The notes: generated by a model not told the origin, from the letters alone. Shown: positions 15,874-25,068, counted from the stretch's first letter. The stretch: DNA of 37,994 bases from Clostridia bacterium (GCA_009929735.1 RZZU01000025.1:1-37994), one strand, 5' to 3'. Made by a program: numbers and translations.

Positions 15874-17004
15874 TCAGGAAAGACGATCCTTAAAATCCTT
15901 ATAGCCAAATTTGCGAATTACCTTGATCTCACCATTTTCTTGGAGCAAAGTAATTTCAGGCAGACACATTCCGTTAAAGGTATTATTTTTCACCATGGAG
16001 TAAATTGCCATATCCTCAAAAATAAGCTTGTCCCCAACCGAAAGAGGCTGTTCAAAAGAATAATCACCAATGACATCACCAGCAAGGCAGGTCGCCCCTG
16101 CCAAGCGATAGGTGTAAGGTTTTTCCTTCGGCTCACCGCTCTGGTGCAAAGGTGGGCGATATGGCATTTCAATCACATCGGGCATATGGCAGGCAGCAGA
16201 AGCATCCAATAGAGCAATATTAATGCCATTATGCACAATATCCTGCACCGAAGCTACCAGATAACCTGCATTCAGTGCCACCGCTTCCCCAGGCTCCAAA
16301 TACACCTCAACTTGGTATTTTTCTTTAAACCGCTGAATGCAGTTTACTAATGCTTCCTTATTATAATCCTCACGGGTAATATGATGACCTCCGCCAAAAT
16401 TCACCCATTTCATGCGAGGCAAAAATGCGCCAAACTTTTCCTCCACTGCCGCCAGTGTTTCAATCAGCGCATCGCTGTTTTGTTCACAAAGGGTATGAAA
16501 ATGCAAGCCCTCAATTCCCTCTAACTGCTCAGGCTGAAAATTCTCTCTTGTTACGCCAAGGCGGGAACCCTCTGCACAGGGATCATAAATGCCATGCTCC
16601 TGTGTGGAATGCTGGGGATTGATACGGATACCGCAGCTTCTTCGGGCTGCAAGTGCCTTATCCTTGTATTTCTGCCACTGAGCAAAGGAATTAAAGGTGA
16701 TATGATCGCAAATTTTTACAACCTCGTCAAATTCCTTCTCCATATAAGCCGCTGAAAAAATATGGGTTTCCTTTCCCATCTCCTCAAAACCAAGCTTTGC
16801 CTCAAACAGGCCACTGGCAGTTGTACCATTAAGATAGCGTCCAATCAAAGGGTAAACCGCAAACATAGAAAACGCCTTTTGTGCCAGCAAAATTTTACAG
16901 CCAGCACGTTCAGCAATGTCCCTCAAAATAACAAGATTTTGAATCAAGCGTTTTTCATCTACCACATAGCAAGGTGTTTCCACCGAATATAACGCCCTAT
17001 CCAT
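15874..17004 (-). CDS. nspC: Carboxy(nor)spermidine decarboxylase
   Basis: A 376-residue PLP enzyme of the alanine-racemase-fold decarboxylases (fold type III). The PLP lysine is in ILLAQKAFSM near residue 37, the phosphate-binding glycines in NFGGGHH, and substrate motifs in HFHTLCEQ and LEPGEAVALNAGYL. The family decarboxylates carboxyspermidine or carboxynorspermidine to spermidine or norspermidine. Its ATG overlaps the TAA stop of the upstream dehydrogenase (TAATG), a clear sign of coupling. Diaminopimelate decarboxylase is a distant relative, but length, motifs and neighbours favour this assignment. Confidence 0.94.
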   Translation of the reverse strand: MDRALYSVETPCYVVDEKRLIQNLVILRDIAERAGCKILLAQKAFSMFAVYPLIGRYLNGTTASGLFEAKLGFEEMGKETHIFSAAYMEKEFDEVVKICDHITFNSFAQWQKYKDKALAARRSCGIRINPQHSTQEHGIYDPCAEGSRLGVTRENFQPEQLEGIEGLHFHTLCEQNSDALIETLAAVEEKFGAFLPRMKWVNFGGGHHITREDYNKEALVNCIQRFKEKYQVEVYLEPGEAVALNAGYLVASVQDIVHNGINIALLDASAACHMPDVIEMPYRPPLHQSGEPKEKPYTYRLAGATCLAGDVIGDYSFEQPLSVGDKLIFEDMAIYSMVKNNTFNGMCLPEITLLQENGEIKVIRKFGYKDFKDRLS

Positions 17005-18206
17005 TAGTCCACCAATGTTGGGTTGAAATCTTCCACCCAAGGCAAGCCCCATTTATTCAATGCCTCCATGAATGGATCGGGATCAAATTCTTCCATATTC
17101 CAAACACCGGGCTTATTCCATCCCCCATTCATCACAAGCATTGCCCCAATCATAGCAGGCACCCCAGTGGTATAAGAAATCGCCTGACTTCCTACCTCTT
17201 GATAGCACTCCTGATGGTCGCAAACATTATATACATAGTAGGTTTTTTCCTTGCCATCCTTCATTCCTTGGAAAATGCAGCCAATATTTGTTTTACCTAC
17301 GGTACGAGGGCCAAGGCTTGCAGGGTCGGGCAATACAGCTTTCAAAAATTGCAACGGCACAATCTTCTTTCCTTCAAATTCAATTGGCTCAATAGAGGTC
17401 ATTCCCACATTTTCCAAGCACTTCAAATGAGTCAGGTAGCTCTGACCGAAGGTCATGAAGAAACGGATACGCTTGATGCCCTTTATATTTAAACCAAGGC
17501 TTTCCAACTCTTCATGGTGCAGCAAATACATATCTTTTTTGCCAACCTCGGCAAAATCATATTCACGTTTGATTTCCATAGGTTCTGTTTCTATCCATTC
17601 ACCATTTTCCCAATAGCTGCCGTTTGCAGTCACTTCTCTGATGTTGATTTCAGGGTTAAAGTTGGTTGCAAAAGGATAGCCATGGTCGCCCCCGTTGCAG
17701 TCAAGAATATCGATATAATTGATCTCATCGAAATGATGCTTTTGTGCATAAGCGGAGAAAACACCGGTAACGCCCGGATCAAAGCCGCTTCCTAACAGTG
17801 CGCAAATACCTGCTTCCTTGAATTTTTCACGATAAGCCCACTGCCATTTGTACTCAAATTTTGCGGTATCCAAAGGCTCATAATTTGCGGTATCCACATA
17901 ATGTGTTTTTGTAGCCAAGCAAGCCTCCATAATGGTTAAATCCTGATAAGGCAAGGCAAGGTTCAATACGACGTCGGGCTGAAATGCATTGATCAGCACT
18001 ACCAGCTCATCAACATTATCCGCATCCACCTGTGCCGTTTGGATTTTTGTTTTGGTCGTTCCCTCAAGCTTTGCCTTTAATGCATCACATTTTGATTTTG
18101 TGCGGCTGGCAATCATAATTTCCTCAAAAACCTCGCTGTTTTGGCAACATTTTGTGATTGCAACGCCTGCAACACCGCCACATCCAATAATCATACATTT
18201 TCCCAT
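17004..18206 (-). CDS. Carboxy(nor)spermidine dehydrogenase (saccharopine dehydrogenase family)
   Basis: A 400-residue NAD(P)-dependent enzyme that condenses a diamine such as putrescine with aspartate semialdehyde and reduces the Schiff base to the carboxy-polyamine. The Rossmann motif is at the very N-terminus (MIIGCGGVAGVA), followed by IMIASRTKSKCD and NLALPYQDLTIMEA typical of the saccharopine dehydrogenase family; the immediately following decarboxylase gene separates it from true lysine-pathway members. AAAGGAG precedes ATG 18206 by eight bases; the reading frame is open further upstream but without a start signal. It lies 13 bp after speB. Whether the diamine substrate is putrescine, diaminopropane or agmatine cannot be read from the sequence. 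Confidence 0.93.
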   Translation of the reverse strand: MGKCMIIGCGGVAGVAITKCCQNSEVFEEIMIASRTKSKCDALKAKLEGTTKTKIQTAQVDADNVDELVVLINAFQPDVVLNLALPYQDLTIMEACLATKTHYVDTANYEPLDTAKFEYKWQWAYREKFKEAGICALLGSGFDPGVTGVFSAYAQKHHFDEINYIDILDCNGGDHGYPFATNFNPEINIREVTANGSYWENGEWIETEPMEIKREYDFAEVGKKDMYLLHHEELESLGLNIKGIKRIRFFMTFGQSYLTHLKCLENVGMTSIEPIEFEGKKIVPLQFLKAVLPDPASLGPRTVGKTNIGCIFQGMKDGKEKTYYVYNVCDHQECYQEVGSQAISYTTGVPAMIGAMLVMNGGWNKPGVWNMEEFDPDPFMEALNKWGLPWVEDFNPTLVD

Positions 18207-18219
18207 TTTATTTTCTCCT

Positions 18220-19068
18220 TTACTTTGTAATTTGCAATAATATTTCTCTTGTGATTTTACAGGCAACAGCAGTAGAACTGCCGCTTTGGTCGTAGTGTGG
18301 TGAAAGCTCGTTAATGTCACAGCCCACAATATTGAGCTGATTCAACTGCAAAACGGCTCCCAACAGTTCTTTAAAGGTGATTCCTCCGGCTTCGGGTGTT
18401 CCTGTGCCACAAAAAACAGAAGGATCCAATACATCAAGATCAAGCGTAACATACACCGGCTTGCCTTTTAATTGGGCTATCGTTTCAGAAAAACCCTGTA
18501 GGTCAAATTTATGCAGGTTGGTATGCCTATCCGCAAATGCAAATTCATATTTTTCACCGCTGCGAATGCCGAATTGATGGATTCTTCCATCTCCCACCAA
18601 ATTCCACACCTGACGAATCACGGTGGAGTGAGAAAGCCGCTCTCCCAAATAATCCGTGCGCAAATCTGTATGTGCATCAAAGTGGAGAATATGCACATCG
18701 GGATAACGCTCCACTATGGCACGCACTGCGCCAAGCGTAACCAAATGCTCGCCCCCAAGCATGACAAAACGTTTTCCATCGGCAAGGATTTGCGCCGCAT
18801 AGTTCTCGGTCATTTCCAGCACCTTTTCGGTATTGCCAAAGGGAAGCTCCAAATCTCCTCCATCAAATATTTCATAATCCGCAAGGTCACACTCACAGTA
18901 AGGGGAGTATGTTTCTATCCCAAAGGATTCATTGCGAATTGCCGAAGGGCCAAAGCGTGTACCTGGACGAAAGGAAGTGGTTCCGTCAAAGGGTACGCCA
19001 AACAGCACAACCTTGGCAGCTTCATAATCGGCATCACACGCCAGAAAAGTTTGTATGTTTTTATTCAT
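18220..19068 (-). CDS. speB: Agmatinase / ureohydrolase
   Basis: A 282-residue binuclear manganese enzyme of the arginase fold. Metal ligands are in LGGEHLVT, HFDAHTDLR and VTLDLDVLDPS, and the fold start VVLFGVPFDGTTSFRPG is typical of agmatinases. It would release urea from agmatine to give putrescine, or from aminopropylagmatine to give spermidine; SpeB-like enzymes of both types exist and sequence motifs alone do not separate them. It overlaps the end of speE by 8 bp and is followed by the dehydrogenase after 13 bp. Confidence 0.94.
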   Translation of the reverse strand: MNKNIQTFLACDADYEAAKVVLFGVPFDGTTSFRPGTRFGPSAIRNESFGIETYSPYCECDLADYEIFDGGDLELPFGNTEKVLEMTENYAAQILADGKRFVMLGGEHLVTLGAVRAIVERYPDVHILHFDAHTDLRTDYLGERLSHSTVIRQVWNLVGDGRIHQFGIRSGEKYEFAFADRHTNLHKFDLQGFSETIAQLKGKPVYVTLDLDVLDPSVFCGTGTPEAGGITFKELLGAVLQLNQLNIVGCDINELSPHYDQSGSSTAVACKITREILLQITK

Positions 19069-19912
19069 CCCTCAGCATCTCCTTTACATAAGTCGGTAAG
19101 CCAAACGCTCCTTGATGCAAATCGGTATTGTAATAAAGGGTTTTTATACCCAATTCATTCCATTTTTCAGCTTTCAAATCCTTTAAGGGGTGCAAAGTTT
19201 TGGAGGCAAACCCAAACAGCCAATGCCCCGAAGGATATGTTGGGATATGTGCCTGATACACATAGCTCATGGGGATAGCGTGAGAAATACGCCGATGGGC
19301 GGACTTCATCGCCTTGGCATCCTCCTTATAAAAAGGACTTTCATGCTGATTGATGAGTATCCCCTTTTCATTCAGCGCACGGCAGCAGTTCCCATAAAAC
19401 TCTTTGGTAAACAGCACCTCTCCCGGACCGAAGGGGTCTGTGGAATCCACAATAATCAGGTCATATCCCTTCTCTGTGTGGCGCACAAATTTCAGCCCAT
19501 CTTGAAAATGCAAACAGATGCGAGGGTCATCAAAGCCGCAAGCCGTTTGAGGCAGATATTCCTTGCAAACCGCAACAACACGTTCATCGATTTCCACCAC
19601 GTCAATATGCTCAATTCCCTGATATTTTGCAAGCTCCCTTGCCACGCCGCCATCTCCTGCACCAATCACCAGTACTGTTTTGATATTTGGATTTACCGCC
19701 ATTGCAGGATGCGTAATCATCTCATGATAAATAAATTCATCCCGCTCAGTCAGCATCATAATCCCATCCAATGTTAAAAATCGTCCAAATTCAGCAGATT
19801 CAAACACTGATATTTTTTGATAATTGCTCTTTTCATTGTGAAGCTGTCGAGAAACCTTTAACGAAAACCGCACATTTGGCGTATGGTATTCACTGTACCA
19901 CAAATCGTCCAT
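19061..19912 (-). CDS. speE: Spermidine synthase (polyamine aminopropyltransferase)
   Basis: A 283-residue enzyme that moves the aminopropyl group of decarboxylated SAM to a diamine. Motifs are GRFLTLDGIMMLTERDEF for substrate binding, VLVIGAGDGGVARE for decarboxy-SAM, VVEIDERVV, and IIVDSTDPFGPGEVLF with the catalytic Asp. The start at 19912 is supported by AGGAG six bases upstream and lies one base after the TGA of speA. It overlaps speB by 8 bp at its end. The acceptor could be putrescine or agmatine. Confidence 0.96.
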   Translation of the reverse strand: MDDLWYSEYHTPNVRFSLKVSRQLHNEKSNYQKISVFESAEFGRFLTLDGIMMLTERDEFIYHEMITHPAMAVNPNIKTVLVIGAGDGGVARELAKYQGIEHIDVVEIDERVVAVCKEYLPQTACGFDDPRICLHFQDGLKFVRHTEKGYDLIIVDSTDPFGPGEVLFTKEFYGNCCRALNEKGILINQHESPFYKEDAKAMKSAHRRISHAIPMSYVYQAHIPTYPSGHWLFGFASKTLHPLKDLKAEKWNELGIKTLYYNTDLHQGAFGLPTYVKEMLRDE

Positions 19913-19913
19913 T

Positions 19914-21362
19914 TCATTCTCCTCTCCATACATTCAGCCTACTGATGTCCATGCTTTCGGGCCCTGTAATGACACAACCCTTTTCTTTTGCATATTGAAT
20001 GTATGCAATAATTTCCCGGGTAATACGCTCACCTGGCGCAAGAATGGGAATTCCCGGTGGATAGCACATGACAAACTCGGTACACACTCTACCTCCGCAC
20101 TCCGCCAAGGGAAGGCTTGTTTTTTCTGCATAAAAAGCTTCCTGTGGTGAAATCACAACGGTTGGGCTGATATATTCCGTTTCCAGCATGTTTTCGTTGT
20201 CCTTTTTATAAATGCGCCGTATTTCCGAAAGCGCACTAATCAGCCGCTCAATATTTTTATTTTTATCGCCCACTGAAATATAGGCAAGAAAATTTCCTAA
20301 ATCTCCGAATTCTATCTGAATGTCATATTCGTCACGAAGTAAATCATACACCTCAATCCCCGCAAGCCCCAAACCAAACGTGTTTACCGAAAGCTTGGTC
20401 GTATCAAAATCAAACACGCTGTCGCCGTTAATCAGCTCCTTGGAATACGCATAATAATCGCCGATGGCGTTGATTTCATCCCTTGCATATTGGGCAAAAT
20501 TCTTGACTTTTTCAAAGGTTTCCTCCCCCCATAGCGCAAGATTGCGTCTTGAAATATCCAAGCTTGAAAGCAGCAAATACGAACCGCTGGTGGTTTGGGT
20601 CAGATTGATAATCTTTCGTACATAGTTGGCATTTACCTCACTGCCGCAAAGCAACAGTGAGCTTTGGGTAAGGGAGCCCCCCGATTTGTGCATACTAATC
20701 GCTGCCATATCTGCACCAACCGCCATTGCAGATACGGGCATATCCTTGCCAAAGTAAAAATGAGTGCCATGCGCCTCGTCAGCAAGCACGCGCAAACCGT
20801 TTTCATGGGCGATTTGGGTGATTTGCTTTAAATCGGAACAAATGCCGTAATAGGTCGGGTTGTTTACTAGAATTGCTTTCGCCAAAGGATGCTCCTCAAT
20901 GGTACGCCTTACATCATCAACAGACATTCCCAAAGCAATCCCCAGCTTTTTGTTCATCTGCGGATTGATGTAAACAGGCACTGCACCGCAAAGCACTAGT
21001 GCATTAATCACGCTTTGATGCACATTTCTGGGTAGTATTATTTCATCACCACTTTTTACACTGGCAAGTATCATCGCCTGCACCGCAGAAGTTGTGCCGC
21101 CTACCATAAAAAATGCGTGTGCCGCACCGAATGCCTCAGCCGCAAGCTCCTCCGCCTCTTTAATGACGCTCACAGGATGGCAAAGATTGTCCAAGGGCTT
21201 CATCGAATTTACATCCACTGACAGGCATTTTTCACCCAAAAATTCAGTGAGCTGTGGATTTCCCTTTCCGTGCTTATGCCCCGGCACGTCAAAGGGCACC
21301 AATCGTTCGTATCGCATCCGCTCCAACGCTTCCATTAATGGCATTTTGCTTTGATCCTTCAA
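19914..21362 (-). CDS. speA: Arginine/ornithine/lysine decarboxylase (likely biosynthetic arginine decarboxylase)
   Basis: A 482-residue PLP enzyme of the aspartate-aminotransferase-fold Orn/Lys/Arg decarboxylases, close in length and layout to the Bacillus SpeA type. The PLP lysine is in [24 protein letters not shown] and [11 protein letters not shown] are the other active-site stretches. With agmatinase in the same operon, arginine is the most likely substrate, giving agmatine. The start codon is TTG at 21362; it shares four bases with the TGA of speD and follows a strong AGGAGGTG. Lysine or ornithine specificity is possible but less likely here. Confidence 0.92.
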   Translation of the reverse strand: MKDQSKMPLMEALERMRYERLVPFDVPGHKHGKGNPQLTEFLGEKCLSVDVNSMKPLDNLCHPVSVIKEAEELAAEAFGAAHAFFMVGGTTSAVQAMILASVKSGDEIILPRNVHQSVINALVLCGAVPVYINPQMNKKLGIALGMSVDDVRRTIEEHPLAKAILVNNPTYYGICSDLKQITQIAHENGLRVLADEAHGTHFYFGKDMPVSAMAVGADMAAISMHKSGGSLTQSSLLLCGSEVNANYVRKIINLTQTTSGSYLLLSSLDISRRNLALWGEETFEKVKNFAQYARDEINAIGDYYAYSKELINGDSVFDFDTTKLSVNTFGLGLAGIEVYDLLRDEYDIQIEFGDLGNFLAYISVGDKNKNIERLISALSEIRRIYKKDNENMLETEYISPTVVISPQEAFYAEKTSLPLAECGGRVCTEFVMCYPPGIPILAPGERITREIIAYIQYAKEKGCVITGPESMDISRLNVWRGE

Positions 21363-22138
21363 GGCTTCACCTCCTGAAAAATGTTCGTTCCACTAAAGAT
21401 TTCAATCATTTCCTGACGCAATGCGTTTGTAATATTCAAACGGATTTTTGGTGGAATTTCATATACGTCCGAGTTAAACAAATAATTTTGCAGCACCAAA
21501 TCCTTAATGAGCATTTTCGTATGAAAGATATTGGACTGATAAATATTCACATCAATGGCGTCGTATTTTTGCAGAATATCACTGTCAATATAATCCTGGA
21601 TTGACGTAATATTGTGGTCTATAAACAGCTTTTGCCCCTCAATATTTCTGGTAAAGCCTCGCACACGGTAGTCCATTGTGATAATGTCAGAATCGAAGCT
21701 TCCAATCAAAAAATCCAGGGTGGACAGGGGCGTAATTTCTCCACAGGTTGCAACATCAATATCCACACGGAAGGTTGCAATGGAGGTTTCCGGATGGTAT
21801 TCCGGATAGGTGTGCACAGTAACGTGGCTTTTATTCAGATGCGCCACAACTGTTTCTCCACTGCGGCTTTTCGCCATATTTTCCTCTGAAATTAAAAAGG
21901 TCACACTTGCCCCTTGCGGCTCATAGTCCTGCTTTGAGATGTTTAACACCGTTGCGCCAATCATTTGCGTAAGCTTCATCAAAATTGCCGTCAAACGCTC
22001 CGAATTGTACTGCTCATTGATGTATTTAATATAATCCTGCTGTTCTCTTGCCGTTTTGGCATAGCAGATGTCGTAAATATTAAAGCTTAACGATTTTGTG
22101 AGATTATTAAAACCGTATAATTTCATTTTTTCAGCCAT
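21359..22138 (-). CDS. speD: S-adenosylmethionine decarboxylase proenzyme
   Basis: A 259-residue pyruvoyl enzyme of the long, Escherichia coli-like class. The self-cleavage site is [13 protein letters not shown], where the serine becomes the pyruvoyl group. It makes the aminopropyl donor used by SpeE. GGGGG lies seven bases before ATG 22138. It is the first gene of the operon, preceded by a terminator (22155-22190), a hairpin-rich leader (22201-22495) and a promoter (22537-22566). Its stop overlaps the speA start. Confidence 0.96.
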   Translation of the reverse strand: MAEKMKLYGFNNLTKSLSFNIYDICYAKTAREQQDYIKYINEQYNSERLTAILMKLTQMIGATVLNISKQDYEPQGASVTFLISEENMAKSRSGETVVAHLNKSHVTVHTYPEYHPETSIATFRVDIDVATCGEITPLSTLDFLIGSFDSDIITMDYRVRGFTRNIEGQKLFIDHNITSIQDYIDSDILQKYDAIDVNIYQSNIFHTKMLIKDLVLQNYLFNSDVYEIPPKIRLNITNALRQEMIEIFSGTNIFQEVKP

Positions 22139-22154
22139 TTGAATTCCCCCAAAC

Positions 22155-22190
22155 AAAAAAGATGCACCACAGTATACTATGGCACATCTT
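22155..22190 (-). terminator. Intrinsic terminator in the speD leader (candidate attenuator)
   Basis: On the minus strand 22159-22190 folds into one long stem, continuous only if three G.U pairs are allowed, and is followed by six Ts (22155-22160). The wobbles fit RNA of the speD strand and not the other strand. It sits between the leader and the speD ribosome-binding site, so operon expression needs readthrough. This is the same layout as at amt. Confidence 0.75.
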
Positions 22191-22200
22191 ATAAACCGTT

Positions 22201-22495
22201 CAAATTAATTTGGTCGCAAACAAAAATCCAGACCTCTACCATTGCAATAGAGCGATTTTCGCCAGTTACCTAATTGTTTTCAGAGTCTATATAGTAAGAA
22301 CTACTTTTACTACTCTTATTGACCGTTTCACAAGTGTGTACCCTAGTACACTTGGTTATGAAGTAACCAACTGGCAATTGAGTTGCCAACTTATAAAAGT
22401 TGCGCTCTTAACGCAATCAATAATGTGAAGAAATGCTTCACAATCGGCAGTTGACCCAGCTGTCCGTATGGCCTTGAGTTTCAAAAAAAGAAACT
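22201..22495 (-). ncRNA. Hairpin-array leader RNA of the polyamine operon
   Basis: Nearly all of this leader can fold into short neighbouring hairpins. Plus-strand limits are: 22477-22495 (6 bp), 22445-22466 (6 bp, one bulge), 22424-22442 (7 bp), 22400-22416 (5 bp), 22387-22402 (6 bp), 22372-22388 (6 bp), 22352-22370 (7 bp), 22331-22354 (9 bp, 2-nt bulge), 22282-22316 (two-part stem), 22252-22262 (4 bp), 22234-22252 (5 bp), 22212-22234 (4 bp) and a palindrome at 22201-22212. Loops are mostly 4-9 nt. Several neighbours overlap by one to three bases, so they compete. It ends just before an intrinsic terminator. No known riboswitch, T-box or SAM-I core is recognised. Confidence 0.6.
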
Positions 22496-22536
22496 GGTCA
22501 AAAGTGTTCTCGCTATATGCGAATGAAAACAGAATT

Positions 22537-22566
22537 ATTTTAATGCATATCGTTTGGTTTTGTCAA
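22537..22566 (-). promoter_or_regulatory. Sigma-A type promoter of the polyamine operon
   Basis: A perfect -35 TTGACA (22561-22566) lies 18 bp from TAAAAT (22537-22542) on the minus strand (17 bp if the hexamer is read one base earlier). Transcription from here would give a leader of about 390 nt before speD. Confidence 0.65.
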
Positions 22567-22809
22567 GAGCTTTATCAAAAAAATAATTATTTTGTATTAT
22601 TTTCTCCTTTTCTTTCAAAACTATTCGTAATTTCATTTCATGGTTTTATGAAAAACGGACAATTTTCCAACACCTTTGCCTTCAACCTTTCACCTTCTAG
22701 TACTATTGATTTTTTGAAAGTTGAAACAGCGATTCGCAATTGATCACCGCATGATTCTCATCATCATGTCCTACAACTTTCTTGTTTGCTGGTTTGTATG
22801 CTTATTTTG

Positions 22810-22818
22810 TGTTATAAT
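22810..22818 (+). promoter_or_regulatory. Extended -10 promoter of the LysR gene
   Basis: TG, one base, then TATAAT (22813-22818), with no good -35 hexamer. It is 49 bp before the LysR start codon. Confidence 0.45.
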
Positions 22819-22867
22819 AAAAAAAATATAACTCATAGTTTATGCTGCGTAAAAAAGGGGATTCAAT

Positions 22868-23812
22868 ATGCAATTTAAAGCATTGGAATACTTAGAAGCA
22901 ATTTATAAATACAAAAACTTTACAAAAGCAGCCGAGGCTCTTTTCGTTTCACAGCCTGCCATTTCTGCCGCAATCCGTAAGTTGGAAGATGAATTTAACG
23001 TAAAGCTAATCATAAGAACCCCCAAAAAGGTACTTTTTACTCCAGAAGGGGAAGCCTTCATTGCAAAAATAAGCCCTGTGCTGGAGGAATTTCGTTCCAT
23101 TGAAACAGATATGCACTCGAAGAATCCTAACAAAAAAAGAACGCTGCGTTTGGGCCTTTCCCCCACAGCACCCCCCGATATTGTTCACCGTATTTATCAG
23201 ATTTTCCTCCCTTCGCTGGCAGAAAATGAAGAGGTTTTTTTTGATGAAGGCGGTGCTTACTATCATATTGTAAAAATTGCAAACGGCGAGGTTGACGCCG
23301 CAATTAACGTAATCCCCGAAAATATTTCTGATTTTCCTGTTGCCGCAATCCCCTTATTTCAACAGGAAATCTGCCTTTTGATACACGAGGACAGCGAATT
23401 GGCACAGTATGACAAAATCCCTATACAAATGCTAAATTCTACACCAATTACCAGTCTGGGTGCCTCCTCCTATTTGCCAAAGCGATTGGAAATGGAAGCA
23501 GCGAAAAGAAATATTCACCTGAAAGTAGCCTCCAAACATTTGCACCAAACAAGCTATATTGAAGAAATCCTTTTGGGCGGCAGCTCAGGTATCATAAACG
23601 TGGACAACAACAACATTCCTCGTGCACTGTATGCGCATAAATCCTTAGTAACAAGACCTTTCCAAGAACCAATGTATCTTGATATGGGAATTTTATATCG
23701 AAAAGACTGCCATCTGCAGCCATTAACTCAAAGGATTCTTGACTTTATTCAAGAATCGGCAAAGCTGTCTTTGCAGGGACAATATTCAACTCACCCCACA
23801 CTAAAACAATAA
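22868..23812 (+). CDS. LysR-family transcriptional regulator
   Basis: A 314-residue regulator. The N-terminal winged helix-turn-helix (residues 1-60) includes NFTKAAEALFVSQPAISAAIRKLEDEF, followed by the linker helix and a two-lobed effector-binding domain (from about 95). AAGGGG lies seven bases before the ATG. It is encoded just upstream of threonine dehydrogenase in the same direction, and a perfect 14-bp palindrome lies in the intergenic region, so the likely target is tdh. The effector is unknown; threonine or a related metabolite would fit. Confidence 0.92.
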   Translation: MQFKALEYLEAIYKYKNFTKAAEALFVSQPAISAAIRKLEDEFNVKLIIRTPKKVLFTPEGEAFIAKISPVLEEFRSIETDMHSKNPNKKRTLRLGLSPTAPPDIVHRIYQIFLPSLAENEEVFFDEGGAYYHIVKIANGEVDAAINVIPENISDFPVAAIPLFQQEICLLIHEDSELAQYDKIPIQMLNSTPITSLGASSYLPKRLEMEAAKRNIHLKVASKHLHQTSYIEEILLGGSSGIINVDNNNIPRALYAHKSLVTRPFQEPMYLDMGILYRKDCHLQPLTQRILDFIQESAKLSLQGQYSTHPTLKQ

Positions 23813-23892
23813 AAATTTTGGGGAAGCTTTATAAAAAGCTTTAACGGTCAAAGTTTAATAATAAATAAAATTTATGCTATGAAAAATATTAT

Positions 23893-23906
23893 GTATTGTA
23901 CAATAC
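23893..23906. promoter_or_regulatory. Perfect 14-bp palindrome, candidate LysR operator
   Basis: GTATTGTACAATAC is perfectly self-complementary and contains the T-N11-A pattern of LysR boxes. It covers the expected -35 area of the tdh promoter, where a LysR activator would contact polymerase. Confidence 0.5.
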
Positions 23907-23924
23907 TACACACTCCTCCTAAAA

Positions 23925-23930
23925 TATAAT
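23925..23930 (+). promoter_or_regulatory. -10 element of the tdh promoter
   Basis: A perfect TATAAT, 52 bp before the tdh start codon. No consensus -35 lies at 16-18 bp; the palindrome at 23893-23906 covers that place. This is what an activator-dependent promoter looks like. Confidence 0.45.
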
Positions 23931-23981
23931 GAAAGAGATATGTTATTTTCACCAATTCATTTATACTAAGGAGGAAACATT

Positions 23982-25016
23982 ATGTCCCAAATGATGAAAT
24001 GTGTAATAAAAGAAAAACCTGAGGTTGGTGCTTTGGTTCTTACAGAAAGACCGATTCCCACATATGGTGCCAACGATATTCTCGCAAAAGTGAAAGCAAC
24101 GGCTGTCTGCGGTACCGACGTACATATTATGGACTGGAACGATTGGTCGCAAAAACGTATTCATCCCCCTACCATTATCGGTCACGAATTCGCTGGTGAA
24201 GTCATTGCCGTCGGTGAAAATGTGACGACAATAAAAATCGGTGATTTGATTTCTGCCGAAACCCATATTGTTTGTAATTCCTGTGTGCTGTGCCATAATG
24301 GCTACGAGCACGTTTGTGCGAATACAAAAACAATTGGTGTTGCACGAGATGGCTGTTTTGCTGAATATATTGCAATTCCTGCTGAAAATGCAGTTGTATA
24401 TGATCCTTCCACTCCAGTGGAAATTGTATCCATTATGGAGCCCTTTGGCGTAGCTGTTCATGCCGCAATGGAATTCCCTGTTGCAGGGAAAACCGTTTTG
24501 GTTAACGGTTGCGGTCCTATTGGCGTAATGGCGGTTGCCGTTGCAAAAAAATGTGGTGCCGCAAAGGTGTTTGCCGTTGAAATCAACAAACAACGTGCAC
24601 AACTGGCATTAAAAATGGGTGCAGATGAAGTTCTAAACCCTATGGAAATTGATGTAGTACAGGCAATCAAGGAAAAAACCGCCTATGGCGTTGAAGTAGT
24701 CATTGAGTTTACAGGAAATACCCGTGCAATCAAGACTGCCATCGAATGTATGGCTCCCGAAGGAAAAATGGCAGCAGCTGGACTACCTGATGGTTCCGTT
24801 GACTTTAATTTCTCGGATTTTGTATACAGCGGCAAAGTCATCAAAGGCATTGCGGGAAGATTGATGTATAAAACTTGGGAGGATGCAAAAGGTCTTATCG
24901 CAGGCGGATTAGATCTTTCCCCCATTATCACACATACACTGCCTTTAGAAGAATTTCAAGAAGGTCTTCGCTTGATGAAAAGCGGAGAATGCTGCAAAAC
25001 AATTTTAATTCCTTAA
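23982..25016 (+). CDS. tdh: L-threonine 3-dehydrogenase (zinc-dependent)
   Basis: A 344-residue medium-chain dehydrogenase. It closely follows the well-known Tdh sequence in CGTDVHIMDWNDWSQ (catalytic Zn Cys), IIGHEFAGEV (Zn His and Glu), a structural Zn site with Cys residues near 97-111 (CNSCVLCHNGYEHVC), the nucleotide loop VNGCGPIGVMA and the C-terminal GLDLSPIITH. It oxidises threonine to 2-amino-3-ketobutyrate with NAD+. AAGGAGG lies seven bases before the ATG. The partner ligase Kbl is not adjacent. A sorbitol-dehydrogenase-like function is a weaker alternative. Confidence 0.88.
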   Translation: MSQMMKCVIKEKPEVGALVLTERPIPTYGANDILAKVKATAVCGTDVHIMDWNDWSQKRIHPPTIIGHEFAGEVIAVGENVTTIKIGDLISAETHIVCNSCVLCHNGYEHVCANTKTIGVARDGCFAEYIAIPAENAVVYDPSTPVEIVSIMEPFGVAVHAAMEFPVAGKTVLVNGCGPIGVMAVAVAKKCGAAKVFAVEINKQRAQLALKMGADEVLNPMEIDVVQAIKEKTAYGVEVVIEFTGNTRAIKTAIECMAPEGKMAAAGLPDGSVDFNFSDFVYSGKVIKGIAGRLMYKTWEDAKGLIAGGLDLSPIITHTLPLEEFQEGLRLMKSGECCKTILIP

Positions 25017-25068
25017 TCACAAGTGCTTCCCCTTACCGTTCAGATAAAATAATTAATTTACAAAAGAA

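Noticed and set aside
22201..22495. T-box or SAM-I riboswitch in the speD leader
   Set aside because: A sequence CTAGGGTACAC slightly recalls the T-box AGGGTGG motif, but the conserved T-box and specifier elements are missing; the SAM-I core is also not found.
22201..22495. CRISPR array
   Set aside because: The hairpins differ in sequence; there is no repeated unit and there are no cas genes.
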